From Platanthera guangdongensis (taxonomy: Eukaryota > Streptophyta > Magnoliopsida > Asparagales > Orchidaceae): a stretch of 64,000 bases of DNA. Position 1 is the first letter of the stretch, and every line of letters starts with the position of its first letter. The translations under genes and the position numbers were made by a program. Below the pieces are notes generated by a model that saw only the letters and a list, made by a program, of their open reading frames with translations, had not been told where the DNA came from and did not search any database. The stretch is from assembly GCA_039583875.1 (NCBI GenBank), contig CM077147.1:162067866-162131865 (forward strand). Direction: 5' to 3'. Positions 10,035 through 21,598 of the stretch are shown here, piece after piece.

Positions 10035-12890
10035 CTATTTCTGATCAGGTTCTTTGATAACAATTCCTTTGCCAGATTTGACTTTAGCCTTGACAGCAGC
10101 AGCAGCAGCAGCAGTAGGCTCAGCATCAGCAGGCTTCTTGCCTTTTGAGTCCTTCTTCTTTTGTTCTTCAGCCTTGATTTTCTGTCTCTCAAAATAGTGG
10201 TATGGCTTGGGGAAGTACTTGCTAGGCTCCACAGCTGTAGGAGGTAGCTTTCCCATCTTAGCCTTCCTTCTGTGCTGAATAATGGCTTCTTGCTTGATCT
10301 CATGCTTCCTCCATTCTGCTTCAGAGAACCACTTGTTTCTATCAGTAGTGTTGTCTTTAGCAGCTTTCCAGGCAGTAAGAATTATGTTTCTAGAGGTAGG
10401 GCTCCATTGTTCAAAGTCTGGCTTTAGTTCAGCTTGTTCCCTAAACCTCTTCTTTGACAACCTTGCCTCTTCTTCTTTGTCTAAGGCCTCTTGCATAGCT
10501 GCTGTTATAGGTTGAACAACCTTTTCTAAATGGACATTGTCCTTGCCCTCAGGTGGGCTATACATTGTGCTCACCTCTGCTTGAATCATTTCAAAATTTA
10601 GAGGTGGATAAATGACTTGAGCTACTTCTTGTGGCTCACCTCCAAAGTATGCAGGGTTCAGTCCAGATTCAGCAACTTCATTGTCATCACACAGGGGAGG
10701 ATATCCAAGTGTAGCCCTGATGGAATTGGATATCCACTTAGCATGTTCAGAACTGGCCTTGACTAACACTCTCTCCCCCTTTATGACTTCTTGGGCAACA
10801 TGATCTCTTACATCATCCTTTTGGAACCTTATCTGGCTGTCCAAATATCTGATCCCCTCTTTAAAGAATGGTTTGAGCTTTGTAAGTTGTTCAGAGATTG
10901 CTTTCTGGGAATCTTGCATTGCAGTTTTGACAGCAGTAAGCTCAGCTTGGAATATTTTATCAAAGTCAGCCTTTGCAGCAGCAGCAGATGTAGAAGGTTC
11001 AGCAGACTTATTCTTCAATTCAGTGACTATAGCATTGTGGGAGGCAGTCAAATTATCATTCATTCTTAACTGATTCTCCAGCACATATCCTTGCTTTAAT
11101 GCTACATCATCTACCTGAGCCTTGATCTTCTCTTGGTGAGTTGCCAAATAGACTACTGCATTCCCACCCTTGTGGAAGCAGTCAATCATCTCCTTCTTGT
11201 TCAGGTTCATTTCAAACCTTATTGACTTGATATCTTGTGCAAGGTCAAACTGTAGGGACTTGTGCCCTTCATCCACATAAGCCTCTATTGCCTTCCTTTG
11301 CTCATCCAACTTGATCTGCATGGCAATCATCATAGCACTATAATCAATTGTTGGAGCTTGTTGAACTATAGGCTGTGGGGCAATGGATTGCAAGGCTTTC
11401 TTGTAATTCTGACTTCTTCTTTTAAAAACATAGATTTTCTTCTTCTTGGCCCTAGCACTCTCCTCATCCTCAGAGGCAGAAGTGCTGGCAATATCAACTC
11501 TATTCTTAGGGCTCTCAGGTTTGTCTGCTTGCACATCAAGTGTCTTCTCAGTCTCTGGCCTTAAAGGCTCATTCAGAACTGATATGTGCTCCCCCTCAGC
11601 AGCAGCACTCTTATCTTCAGCAGCAACCTTGTCCATGTCAAAATCCTCTTGATCTAAATTCAGAAAGAGGTCTTCCATTGTGTATTCAGGAGGTGACTGT
11701 GCATGAGAAGTACTTGGTTCTTCAACTACTTGAGTAGTATCTGGAACATTTTGCACAACAGCAGATGTGTCTTCAAGAACAACATCTGGAGCTTGGCTAG
11801 GTAGCTGAGTTTGCTGAGGAACATCAGACAAATCAGCATCTTCTATAAGATATTCAAAAGTTTTTAAGTCAGTGAGTACCTCTTGAATAATGATGGTGGC
11901 TTGCTCACTGTCCAGAGTAGATGGTTCTTCTACTACTGGAAGCTCCCCCTGGCTGGGATCCCTATGGATGGGGCTAGCTTGAGGCAGCTCCCCCTGGATC
12001 TCAGCAGTCTCTTGAGGAGCAGGAGTCTTTACTACTGTCTCTTCCTCTTGCTCATCAGGTGTGAACACCACCTGTTCTTCACTTTCAGAACTGCTGGATG
12101 ACTCTTGTGACACAACAGCAGTTTTCCTTTTCTTCCTGGGAGGAGAATCTTTCTTAGTAACTGGCTTCTCTGGAGTGGGCAGTTCCTTTGACAGCACCCT
12201 TTCCCACCTAGAAAATATCCTGGAATCCATCTTTCTCATGTGATTAATCTTGCTTCCAGCAGCATTGCTCATGACTTCTGGTATTGTACCAGCTAGGTAG
12301 AGACTTAGTATTCTGCCCAGGTTGGGTTTCTTCAAGCTCTCCTTGATTTTCTCATAGATTACCATTGACCAATCTGTTCTTAGGGTGAAGATAATTCGTG
12401 TCATGACATTGAACATTGAGGCTGACACCCTGTCATGCCCTCCAGGCTTACTGAGAATGACCTTTCCCACAATTTCAGACAGGAATTTTACTTGACTGTT
12501 CATGCCTTTCCTGTTAAAGACAGAACCAATCTTCAGCTTTGGATCAAGTCCACACCAGGTAAGAGCTTCCCTGGTCTTGGATGTAGAAACTTCTTCTTCA
12601 TCTTGAGTCTTAGGTAGCTGGAGTACCTTTCTCAGACTTTTTGGTGAGACCTTGACTTTGGATCCATGCACTCTGGATTTGATTCTATATCCAGAGTCAT
12701 CAACTGTAGCTCCAGTAAGGAATTCAAGAACTTCCTTCTTCCAGATCTTGGTTGGTTCTGAAACCAAATATTCTAGTCCAGAATCGCTGACTAGGGTTAC
12801 CACGGATTGAATTTCTTGATCTCCATCATTGAACGCGCCGCGCACAAGTTCATGGCCTTCGTTAACGTTCTCCTCGAGCTTGGGAGCCAT
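10035..12890 (-). CDS. Intact extra ORF of copia-2 (951 aa), plant transposon accessory protein
   Basis: An unbroken ORF from ATG (12890-12888) to TAA, although gag-pol of the same element has five stops. ATG was chosen because it follows a TATA box by about 100 bp and CCAAACCCTA precedes it; codons further upstream run through the repeat array. N-terminal residues 20-270 form a compact domain (FLSEIVGKVILSK, GRILSLYLAG, RIFSRWERVLSK) that resembles the same region of the copia-1 extra ORF. It looks like the plant transposon-protein domain found in retroelement accessory ORFs. Then follow a basic KKDSPPRKKRK patch, a long acidic Ser/Glu/Pro linker, a coiled-coil-like centre and a conserved C-terminal block (KRFREQAELKPDFEQW, KYFPKPYHYFERQKIKAEE). 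No signal peptide or membrane segment is seen, so it is not envelope-like. Molecular function unknown; a nuclear or nucleic-acid role is inferred from the basic patches. Confidence 0.85.
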   Translation of the reverse strand: MAPKLEENVNEGHELVRGAFNDGDQEIQSVVTLVSDSGLEYLVSEPTKIWKKEVLEFLTGATVDDSGYRIKSRVHGSKVKVSPKSLRKVLQLPKTQDEEEVSTSKTREALTWCGLDPKLKIGSVFNRKGMNSQVKFLSEIVGKVILSKPGGHDRVSASMFNVMTRIIFTLRTDWSMVIYEKIKESLKKPNLGRILSLYLAGTIPEVMSNAAGSKINHMRKMDSRIFSRWERVLSKELPTPEKPVTKKDSPPRKKRKTAVVSQESSSSSESEEQVVFTPDEQEEETVVKTPAPQETAEIQGELPQASPIHRDPSQGELPVVEEPSTLDSEQATIIIQEVLTDLKTFEYLIEDADLSDVPQQTQLPSQAPDVVLEDTSAVVQNVPDTTQVVEEPSTSHAQSPPEYTMEDLFLNLDQEDFDMDKVAAEDKSAAAEGEHISVLNEPLRPETEKTLDVQADKPESPKNRVDIASTSASEDEESARAKKKKIYVFKRRSQNYKKALQSIAPQPIVQQAPTIDYSAMMIAMQIKLDEQRKAIEAYVDEGHKSLQFDLAQDIKSIRFEMNLNKKEMIDCFHKGGNAVVYLATHQEKIKAQVDDVALKQGYVLENQLRMNDNLTASHNAIVTELKNKSAEPSTSAAAAKADFDKIFQAELTAVKTAMQDSQKAISEQLTKLKPFFKEGIRYLDSQIRFQKDDVRDHVAQEVIKGERVLVKASSEHAKWISNSIRATLGYPPLCDDNEVAESGLNPAYFGGEPQEVAQVIYPPLNFEMIQAEVSTMYSPPEGKDNVHLEKVVQPITAAMQEALDKEEEARLSKKRFREQAELKPDFEQWSPTSRNIILTAWKAAKDNTTDRNKWFSEAEWRKHEIKQEAIIQHRRKAKMGKLPPTAVEPSKYFPKPYHYFERQKIKAEEQKKKDSKGKKPADAEPTAAAAAAVKAKVKSGKGIVIKEPDQK

Positions 12891-12899
12891 TAGGGTTTG

Positions 12900-13385
12900 G
12901 AGAATTAGTCTTGAGAAAAGAGAAATGTCGACACAATAGTTTTGGTCTCGAAACTTTGAAAGCGTGTCGACAATTAGAGACAGAACCCTATTTATACCTT
13001 TCTGATTTTGAAGCTGAACAGGCGGGACAGCTAGCTTAACATGTGTCGACACTGGCAATAAGTGTCGACAGTGTCGACACTGACTTATAATGTCTCGACA
13101 CATATGTGTCGACACAAGTTTAGTCAACAGATTTTATGTGTCGACACTTGATTATGTGTCGACACAACATAACTCGACACATTGTCGAGACTTTACTTAG
13201 AAAAATTCTGAGTAAAACATAAGTGTCGACACCATATTGGATGTGTCGACACCTACTTGTCATGTGTCGACACTAACATTCTGAAGTGTCGACACCAACA
13301 TCCTAGATGTGTCGACACCTTTTTCCTGAAGTGTCGACACTACTATTCTGTGTCGACATAGACTTGTCTATGTGTCGACACCTTT
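12900..13385. repeat. Internal TGTCGACAC array between pol and the extra ORF
   Basis: About 17 copies of the same TGTCGACAC motif as in the LTR U3, from about 13380 down to about 12925 on the minus strand. Most lie upstream of the internal TATA box and two lie downstream, in the presumed 5' leader. Spacing is 8-25 bp. Confidence 0.93.
12986..12996 (-). promoter_or_regulatory. Internal TATA box driving the copia-2 extra ORF
   Basis: The minus strand reads GGTATAAATAGGG at plus 12986-12998, about 100 bp upstream of the ATG at 12890 and directly downstream of the TGTCGACAC array. The sequence and the arrangement copy those of the LTR promoter (CTATAAATAG downstream of the array). This implies a separate subgenomic mRNA for the accessory protein. 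Confidence 0.75.
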
Positions 13386-13415
13386 TTACTTAGTCAATTT
13401 TCTAGTTCTGTAAAC

Positions 13416-16400
13416 TTAGTCTAAGTTGATCATTCCTAGTTCAATTTTGAATCTATTGAACTTAGCTTCTTCTAGTGGCTTAGTAAACATATCAGCTATT
13501 TGTTCATCTGTTTTAACATATTCAAGTACAATATCATTTCTTTCTACATGTTCCCTAAGAAAGTGATATTTAATTTCAATATGTTTTGTCCTACTATGTG
13601 ATACAGGGTTTTTAGCTATTGAAATAGCACTTGTAGAATCACAGTAAAGTGGAGTTCTACTTACCTGAAATCCATAGTCTTCTAGCTGATGTTTAATCCA
13701 TAGAAGTTGAGCACAGCAACTTCCTGCAGCCACATATTCTGACTCAGCTGTGGAGATAGCCACACTAGTCTGCTTTTTGCTGCTCCATGAAATTAGTCTT
13801 CCACCTAGGAATTGACAGGTTCCAGTAGTGCTCTTTCTATCCTCTTTGCATCCTGCAAAGTCTGCATCTGAATAACCTATTAGATCAAAATCTCCATTCC
13901 TAGGGTACTAGAGGCCTAGATAGGGAGTGCCCTTTAGATATCTCAAAATTCTCTTGACTGCAGTCATATGAGACTCTTTAGGGCAGGCTTGATACCTGGC
14001 ACAAAGACATGTAGCATACATAATGTCAGGCCTACTAGCAGTCAAGTATAATAGGGAGCCAACTATCCCTCTATACAAGGTTTCATCTACACGTTTCCCT
14101 GCATCATCCTTGCTAAGAGACATACTTGACCCCATAGGAGTCTTCATGGTACTGGATGAATCCATACCATACTTCCTTATGAGTTCTAGGGTGAACTTTG
14201 ACTGACAAATGGACAAACCACTCTCAGTCTGTTTAACTTGGAGACCCAAGAAAAACTTCAGCTCTCCCATACTACTCATTTCAAACTGACTTTGCATAAG
14301 CTTTGCAAACTTTTTGCAAAGGCTACTTTCAGTAGACCCAAATATAATGTCATCTACATATATTTGGACAAGTATGACTTTGCCTCTAGATTCCCTAAGG
14401 AATAGAGTCTTATCTATTTTCCCCCTTGAGAACTTGTTCTCAATGAGGAAACTAGATAGTGTTTCATACCAAGCTCTAGGGGCTTGCTTTAACCCATATA
14501 ATGCTTTCCTAAGTCTATAGACATAATGAGGTTGAGTTGGATCAACAAAACCTGAAGGCTGCTCCACATAGACTTCTTCTTTCAAATTACCATTTAAGAA
14601 TGCTGACTTGACATCCATCTGGTAAACCTTGAATCCTTGATAGGTTGCATAGGCCAAGAACATCCTTATGACCTCCAGTCTGGCTACTGGGGCAAAGGTT
14701 TGATCAAAATCAATACCTTCTTCTTGCCTATATCCTTTTGCAACCAGTCTTGCTTTATTCTTTATGATGACCCCTTGTTCATCCATCTTATTTCTGTAGA
14801 TCCACTTAGTTCCTATTACATTGTGGTCTTTAGGCTTTGGAACCAGCTCCCAAACCTTGCACCTTTTGAACTGATTAAGCTCTTCTTGCATAGCTTCAGT
14901 CCATTGTGGATCTAGTATAGCTTCTTCAAATTTCTTAGGTTCAACTTGAGACAAAAAGCTGGAGTAGATTGCTGCATTCATGTATCTGCTCCTGGTTTGA
15001 ACTCCTTGTCTTGGATCTCCAATAATCAGCTCTACTGGATGATCTCTAAGATGCCTGTGGGCTGGAGGCATCCTAGCTTCAGGTTGAAGCTCTTCAGCAT
15101 CTGCATCATGCTGTATACCTTGGATTTCTTCAGCTATTGGCACATGTAGTTCTCCCCCTGGACAACAGCTACTCTCCTCAACTCGCTGTCTTGCAGCTGG
15201 TACTTCTTCTATAGTAAGCTTGTCTAATTTCTTTGTCAAACCTGTGGGGCTGCATACATTGCTAGACAACTCATTGTTAATTAGTTTTGTCTCATCAAAA
15301 ACTACATGCACTGATTCTTCTACAACTTGTGTAGTCAAGTTGTAGACTCTATAAGCCTTACTATTATTGCTGTACCCAACAAATATTCCCTCTTGGGACT
15401 TGGCAGCAAACTTTGTTAAGTAAGACTTCCCATTGTTAAGTATGAAGCATTTACAACCAAAGATCCTAAAATAGGATAGATTTGGTTTCCTGCCTTTCAC
15501 TACTTCATAGGGGGTCTTGTTTAACCTTTTAGTGATGGTAGCCCTATTTATCACATGACATGCAGTGTTAACTACTTCAGCCCAGAAATACTCTGGCAGT
15601 GATGTATCACTAAGTAGGGTTCTACCAGCCTCTATCAAGGTCCTATTCTTCCTTTCAGCAATGCCATTTTGCTGAGGTGTTCTAGGTGAAGAGAATTCTT
15701 GAAATATCCCAAAGTCTTCACATAGTTTTGTCATGCTTTCAGACTGAAACTCAGTACCATGGTCACTTCTAATTTTGACCACAGTACTATTTAGTTCATT
15801 CTGAATTTGCTTGACAAAGCTGTAGAAGACACTAGGTGTTTCAGATTTCTGCCTTAAGAAGAACACACAGGAAAACCTTGAGTAGTCATCAATAACTACA
15901 AAGGTATAGACCTTCCTACCTAAGCTGTGAACTGGCATTGGACTAAAGAGATCCATATGCAAGAGGTATAAACACCTCACAGCATCTTTGTTATCTATGC
16001 TCCTAAAAGTGGATTTAGTCTGCTTGCCCTTTTGACAAGCTGAGCAAATGCCATCTTTAACACACTTAACTTGAGGACCATTCCTCACTAACTCTTTGCT
16101 AAAGAGTTTGCTAATAGTCTTGTAGTTAAGATGAGCTAGCCTCTTGTGCCACTTGACACAATGAGAGACTGTCTTATCAGCTACAAGACAAACTGGAGAA
16201 CCATTATTCTCAATCATAATGTCTAGACAGTAGACATTCCTCTTTCTATATCCTGTCAAAATGATCTCTTGATCACTTGACCTCTTGATATGACAACCAT
16301 TTTTAACAAATGAGATGTCATACCCTACATCACTTAACTGACTTATACTTATAAGGTTGTGTTTCAACCCTTTAACATAAGCCACTTGAGTAATGGTAAC

Positions 16401-18632
16401 AAGGTTTGAAGAAATGTTACCAAACCCTTTGATGATTCCTTTTTCAGAACCACCAAAGGTCACTTTAGGACCATTTTTGATTGGAATATAGTCCTTCAGT
16501 AGTCCCCTTGTTCCAGTCATATGTCTGGAACATCCACTATCCAAGTACCATGTTGGGTTATGGCCACTTGGATTCTCCTGCAAAACAAATTAATGGACCT
16601 TAGAACCCAAAGTAATTTTGGGTCCTTGGTGATTGTTAGTTTGCAACTTGACAAAGCTACCTACTGGCTTTCCACCAGGTAACTTGCTACTCATCTTGGC
16701 ACTGGCATTGTGCCAACAGTCCATTGCAAAATGGCCAATCTTGACATAGCACCAGCATTCAAACTTGTTGTACCTTTGCTTAGGTACAACCTTTGCTGTC
16801 TTGACTACAGCATGCTTGTTGAATGTTGGGGCTTTGCCCTTGGACTTAAACTTGGACTGCTCAGTCCCTGCAGGTCTAACAAAACCCAGTCCAGCCTTGC
16901 CTTTATGATGAACAAATTCATCAATTAAAGGCAGCACTGATTTAGGTTTTGAAAACCTTGCAACAAGCTCTCTCTCTTTCTAAAGATTGATCTCCAGTCT
17001 CTTAATTTGATCATTCTTATAAGTGATAGTTCCCATCTAAATCACAGTAATGTGTTTCAGCCTGGCTACCTCATTCAGTTTTTGATCAAATTCCTTCTCA
17101 AAGTCTGTTGCAACAGCCTTGAGATCAGCAATCTCCTTTGCCTGACTTTTAGCTAGGGTCTTGCTTTTCTTATAGGCTTGCAACAGTACCTTATATTCAT
17201 CTATAAGCTGATGAATATCTTCCTCAGACTCAGATATATTCTCATCACTTGATGAAGAAAAATCTGATTCTGAACTAGAACAAGAAACTGAATTTAAACT
17301 TGAACTTTGTACCTGACTGGGTCCTGGCTGCTCCAGGATTTTGGTACTCTCAGTCAATGCCATCAGTCCTTGGTACTGGCAATCTTCTTGTTTATAAATT
17401 GACTCCAAGATCTGCATAAATTCTTCTTCTTCTTCTTCAGCAAATAGCCCTATGTAGGCTTCAGAATCAGTATCAGTGTCTGAAGAAGAAATATCTGAAA
17501 GAGTCTTCTCATTCTTAGCAACAAAAGACTTCTCTTTCTTCCCTTTGAAGTGAGTCTTTTTCCTGTCACTGGATTCTTTTCTTTTCTCAGGACAATCTGC
17601 AATAACATGACCCTGTCTATTGCAGCAGTAGCACACAATCTTTGATCCAGTTGCCTTGCTTGTCTTTGTCTTTTTTCTGTCCTTCTTTGAAGGCTTTTTC
17701 TCCTGATACAAGACTTCTTTTCCCTTGTTAGTAGATGGTATGGACCTCCACTATTTCTTCTTCAGGAATTTCTGAAAGTGTCTAGTGAAGGCAGCAAAGT
17801 CTTCATCACTTTCACTGCTTGTAGACTTTGTACTGACAGACTCTTCTGACTCAGATTCAACTACCTCTGGAGGTGGAGTTGATGACTTAGTCCTGCATTT
17901 TCTGGGAACTTCTGTCTTGAAAGCAACAGTCCTTTCCTTGTGCTCAGTCCTAGTAGATTTCTCCTCCTCTTTCCTCACTGTCAGCTGCATCTCATATGAC
18001 AATAACTTGCCAAACAGTGTAGGAGGAGGAATTTCTCCCAACTTTGCCATTTCTCTTATTGCACAGATCTTGGTGTCCCAATCTTTGGTTAGGGACCTTA
18101 GGAATTTGTCATTCAGTTCATAGTTGCTGAACTCTCTTCCAGAAGACATGAGTTCATTAACTATTCTATAGAACTTCTTGTAGCATTCAGTGATGCTATC
18201 TCCCTTTCCTTGCCTAAAGCTCTCATACTCCTGATTAAGCAAGGACTTCCTATCTTGCCTAACTTCTTCAGAACCTTCCATATAGATAATGAGAGTATCC
18301 CACATCTCTTTTGCTGTTTTACAGTGAATTAGGTTCTGGAAGGTGGCATCATCAATGGCACTAACTATTATGTTCTGTACTCTCTTGTCCATGGTTGCCA
18401 GGACAATCTCATCCTTGGTCATCTCAGAGAAATCCTTTGGAGTTCTCTGATTTGCATCCAATACTGAAATCTTCATGGGCACATAGGGCCCTTCCTTAAC
18501 TGTGATGTAGATTCTTGGGTCTGAGGCCTCCATAAATAGCCTTACCCTTTCTTTCCAGATCCCAAAAATTTCCTTTCTGCAAATAGGTAATTTCATGGAA
18601 CCCAATTCTTTATGATTTTCAAAGGAACCCAT
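13416..18632 (-). pseudogene. Copia-2 gag-pol polyprotein, single frame with five stops
   Basis: All parts lie in one minus-strand frame from ATG 18632. Gag (18632-17754): KLPICRKEIFGIWKERV and the UBN2-like region. Then a CX2CX4HX4C zinc knuckle (CYCCNRQGHVIADC) near 17630, a second, mutated knuckle near 16740 (CWCYVKIGHFAMDC), protease [13 protein letters not shown] near 16530, GAG-pre-integrase, integrase ([32 protein letters not shown]), RT ([24 protein letters not shown]) and RNase H to TAA at 13416. The interruptions are TAG near 17751, TAG near 17037, TAG near 16980, TAA near 16590 and TAG near 13908; no frameshift is seen. Such an almost clean frame fits the young LTRs. As it stands this copy cannot make a full polyprotein. 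Confidence 0.95.
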
Positions 18633-18721
18633 GGTTCTTGATTTTCTTGAAGCTGTTTTCTGACTTAGACTGTTTCTGCCAAACAGGATCTCCTTAGACT
18701 GTTAGTCCTTGTTTTGAGGAA

Positions 18722-18737
18722 CCTCGCTTTGATACCA
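18722..18737 (-). other. Primer binding site of copia-2
   Basis: The minus strand reads TGGTATCAAAGCGAGG two bases after the 5' LTR. Its first eight bases match the initiator Met tRNA 3' end complement (TGGTATCA) usual for plant copia elements. Confidence 0.88.
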
Positions 18738-18739
18738 CT

Positions 18740-20833
18740 TGAAAGATATGGTACCTAAACACCTAGAGGGGGGGGGGGTGAATAGGTGACCTAATCCTTT
18801 TCTAACTTTGTTGGCAGCCAAATAGTTATATCACAGATTTCTAACTAGTTTATTACAGCAATCAGCAATAATCAAACAAACACAGATCATCCACAGCACA
18901 AACACAGCACAGCACACAGTGTTTTATAGTGGTTCCCCAAGATATGGGTACATCCACTTTCCCCCTTCGCCTATCTAGTAGTGTACTAGATTCGGCCTAA
19001 CTTCTCCACTGTCTCAGAACCCAAATTGGTTCCTACCTCAGGCCCAAAGCCTTACACTCAGCTTTATCCCAAAGCCTACACTCAGCCGATCAAGGCCTAC
19101 ACTCAGCCAATCCAAGGCCTACACTCAGAGATCTATATCTCCTACACTCAGGCTAACAAGCCCTACCCTCAGCCTTTATAGATATAGGCTTACAATCACT
19201 CAGATCCAATGGATCCTACAAGTTACAAATGTAATACAGATAATGACTCTACAACTCAGAATTACAGGAGGGGAGTTGAGAGATTCTTGATGAGTTCTTG
19301 GAAGAACTCAGCTGGATTCATCCTGACTTAGCTTTCTTCAAAGCTTCTTGAGTAGAACTGAATAAGGCTGAATCCTCTGCAGTTGTTCCTTGACCTCTGC
19401 CACTTAAGATCCAGACTGAATCTGAATCCTTCTTCTCAGCCTAGTTCCAAAGGCTGATTTCTTGGAAGGAGCCCTCTCTCTCCAACTTCTTAGATCTGCA
19501 GTTGGACTGCAAGATCTTCTTGTGTTTATTACTCTGTGTATCACTTTACAGATTACTTGAATAATCTGATCAATTACTTTAATTATTCTCCTCCACGTTT
19601 CTGTAAACTGTGGGTGCCTATTTATAGGCTTTCTTCATGGTAACCGGCTGGTCCGGTTCATAACTGACTTCTGACATCTCTGACAGTTGCTGTAGACCGG
19701 CTGGATCGGCAGCTGTCATGTCAACCAGTCACTTCTTGAATATCTCTAACAGTCAGTAAGTGTCGAGACTTTCTGTCTTTAAGTGTCGACACTTATAGAC
19801 CAAGTGTCGACACATGTTGTATAAGTGTCGACACAAGTCTACAAGGTGTCGACACAATTCCTTGTATGTCTCGACACAGATTCTTCTGCATGTGTCGACA
19901 CTGAAATTGAGTGTCGACACAAGTACTTGTTCTTCTAGCTTTTGCTGAATTCTTCTATGTGTCGACACATCTCCTTTGTGTCGACACATCTACTTGTGTT
20001 GAATCTGTCAAGTGTCGACACTGCTTCTTGGTGTCGACACATAGTCTTCTATGTTGAATCTTGCTGAGTGTCGACACAGCTCCTTATGTCGACACACCTT
20101 CTTGTTGTTGAGACTTCAGCTGAGTGTCGACACATTCCCATAGTGTCGACACTTGTACTTAGAATAATTTGTTGTTCTTTCTGTTCTTTGCTAAGTGTCG
20201 ACACAGCTCCATGCGTCGACACTTTCTTCAAGTGTTGAGTCTTCAGCTGTGTGTCGACACATTGTTCTGGGTCTCGACACATACTTCAAATGTTGACTCT
20301 TCTGTTGAGTGTCGACACATTGTGTTGAGTGTCGACACTTACTTCAAATGCTGACTCTTCTGCATAGTGTCGACACATTGTGTTGAGTGTCGACACATGT
20401 ACTTAGACTCTGCAGACTTTTGCTGAGTGTCGACACAGCTCCAAGTGTCGACACTTTCTGGTGTAGACACAGCTTCACTGAGTGTCGACACAGCTCCTTG
20501 TGTCGACACTTTCTGTCTGCACTTTTCTTCACTGAGTGTCGACACAGCTCCAAGTGTCGACACTTTCTGTCTGGTGTCGACTCTGCATCCCAGGTGTCGA
20601 CACAATGACTCCAAGTGTCGACACTGCTTGTCTGGGTGTCGACACAGGCTTTCTTAAGTGTCGACACTTTCCCTCTGGGTGTCGACACATGGACTTAGAA
20701 ATTTTTTGCTTCTGTCCAGTGATTTCTTAACCTGCACAAGTAACTCAAATATACATCAAATACATTATGATGTATATCATTGAGATGGGTGAGGCTTCTT
20801 CAAATCAGGTACATTTGACCAATGTACCCAACA
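18740..20833 (-). repeat. 5' LTR of copia-2 (2094 bp)
   Basis: Nearly identical to 7647-9736, with the TGTCGACAC array at about 19752-20692 and the TATA box at 19618-19627. It is directly followed on the plus strand by the second ATTAC of the TSD. Confidence 0.95.
19618..19627 (-). promoter_or_regulatory. TATA box of the copia-2 5' LTR
   Basis: CTATAAATAG on the minus strand, downstream of the U3 array; the presumed promoter of the full-length RNA. Confidence 0.8.
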
Positions 20834-20838
20834 ATTAC
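20834..20838. repeat. Target-site duplication ATTAC (right) of copia-2
   Basis: Matches 7642-7646. Confidence 0.93.
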
Positions 20839-21598
20839 TCTCATGGATAAAAGCGTTTTAAGTCATCGCCACTCCTAACATAAGGACCCTTCAAGTTAGG
20901 ATTCAATTTGCTGACGACTGCTGAATTCCCGGCCGCATCGACCTTCTTTAAGACCAAATCTCCCTTTCCAAACTGCTTGATCCGGACGTGCTCGTCGAAT
21001 TACTTGGCCATCCGCCGCTTGACCTCTTCCTGCCGGATGGCTGACAAGTCACGCAGCTCCTCCACCATATCTAGGGAGAGCTGCAACTCGTCTTCGTTCT
21101 TAGCCCTCCATTCTTCTCTGCCTTCCTCCGCATCCACTATTTGTGATGTCCTGACCTCGAATTATATAGGGAGCACAACTTCGAAGTCGTGGGAGATATT
21201 TAAGGGGGTCTCTCCCATGGCTGTGTTGGGCGTGGTCCTTAGGGCCCAAAGGACCAAGGGGAGCTATTCCACCCAACTTCCCTTCAGGTTTCCACTTTAT
21301 TTTTTATCAAGTTTACAATTATATTGTTCGCCACCTCCACCTGCTCGTTACTCCTGGGGTGGTGGACCGACGCGAACCAAAGATCAATCTCGAGCTGACC
21401 ATAGAAACTGATGAACTTTGTGCTGGCAAACAGTGGCCCATTGTCCGTGATAATTACCCGAGGCAACCAGTGCCGACAAATAATTTCCCCCCAAACAAAG
21501 TTCTGGATCACCTGGGAGGTCACCTTGGCCAGCTCCTTGACCTCCAACCACTTAGAAAAATAGTTGATCATGACCAACAAGAACCTCCTCTGCCCACT
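20839..21598 (-). pseudogene. Tat copy A integrase, 3' part, minus strand
   Basis: The minus strand encodes the integrase core of the same family as copy B: SGQRRFLLVMINYFSKWLEV, ITDNGPLFAS and NEQVEVANNIIVN, then the C-terminal region (20900-21260). The end matches the end of copy B pol (the GATGAC...CTTTTATCC block, 20847-20862 versus 40966-40989). Upstream of SGQRRF the coding sequence stops abruptly at about 21598, where copy B's LTR repeat array begins, so RT and gag of copy A are missing. Frameshifts and stops are present in the C-terminal part. Copia-2 sits just after its end. Confidence 0.88.

Larger units (their letters stand above)
7647..20833 (-). mobile_element. Copia-2: complete Sirevirus-like Ty1/copia retrotransposon (13,187 bp), minus strand
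   Basis: Two near-identical 2.09-kb LTRs with TG...CA ends flank, in minus-strand order, a primer binding site, gag, protease, integrase, RT, RNase H, a TGTCGACAC array with an internal promoter, a large extra ORF and a polypurine tract. The 5-bp TSD is ATTAC. It was inserted into Tat copy A just after pol. LTR differences are few: in about 800 compared bases I noted seven, all C/T, so insertion is recent. The size above 12 kb and the extra ORF after pol recall Sireviruses (SIRE/Maximus); that lineage call is inference. Confidence 0.95.

Noticed and set aside
10035..12890. Envelope-like protein for the extra ORFs of copia-2 and copia-1
   Set aside because: No signal peptide, membrane segment or glycoprotein-like Cys pattern; the proteins are charged, with basic patches and coiled-coil-like regions.
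13048..13127. Start of the copia-2 extra ORF upstream of 12890
   Set aside because: The open frame extends upstream only through array sequence and lies upstream of the TATA box; the first ATG after the TATA box is at 12890.
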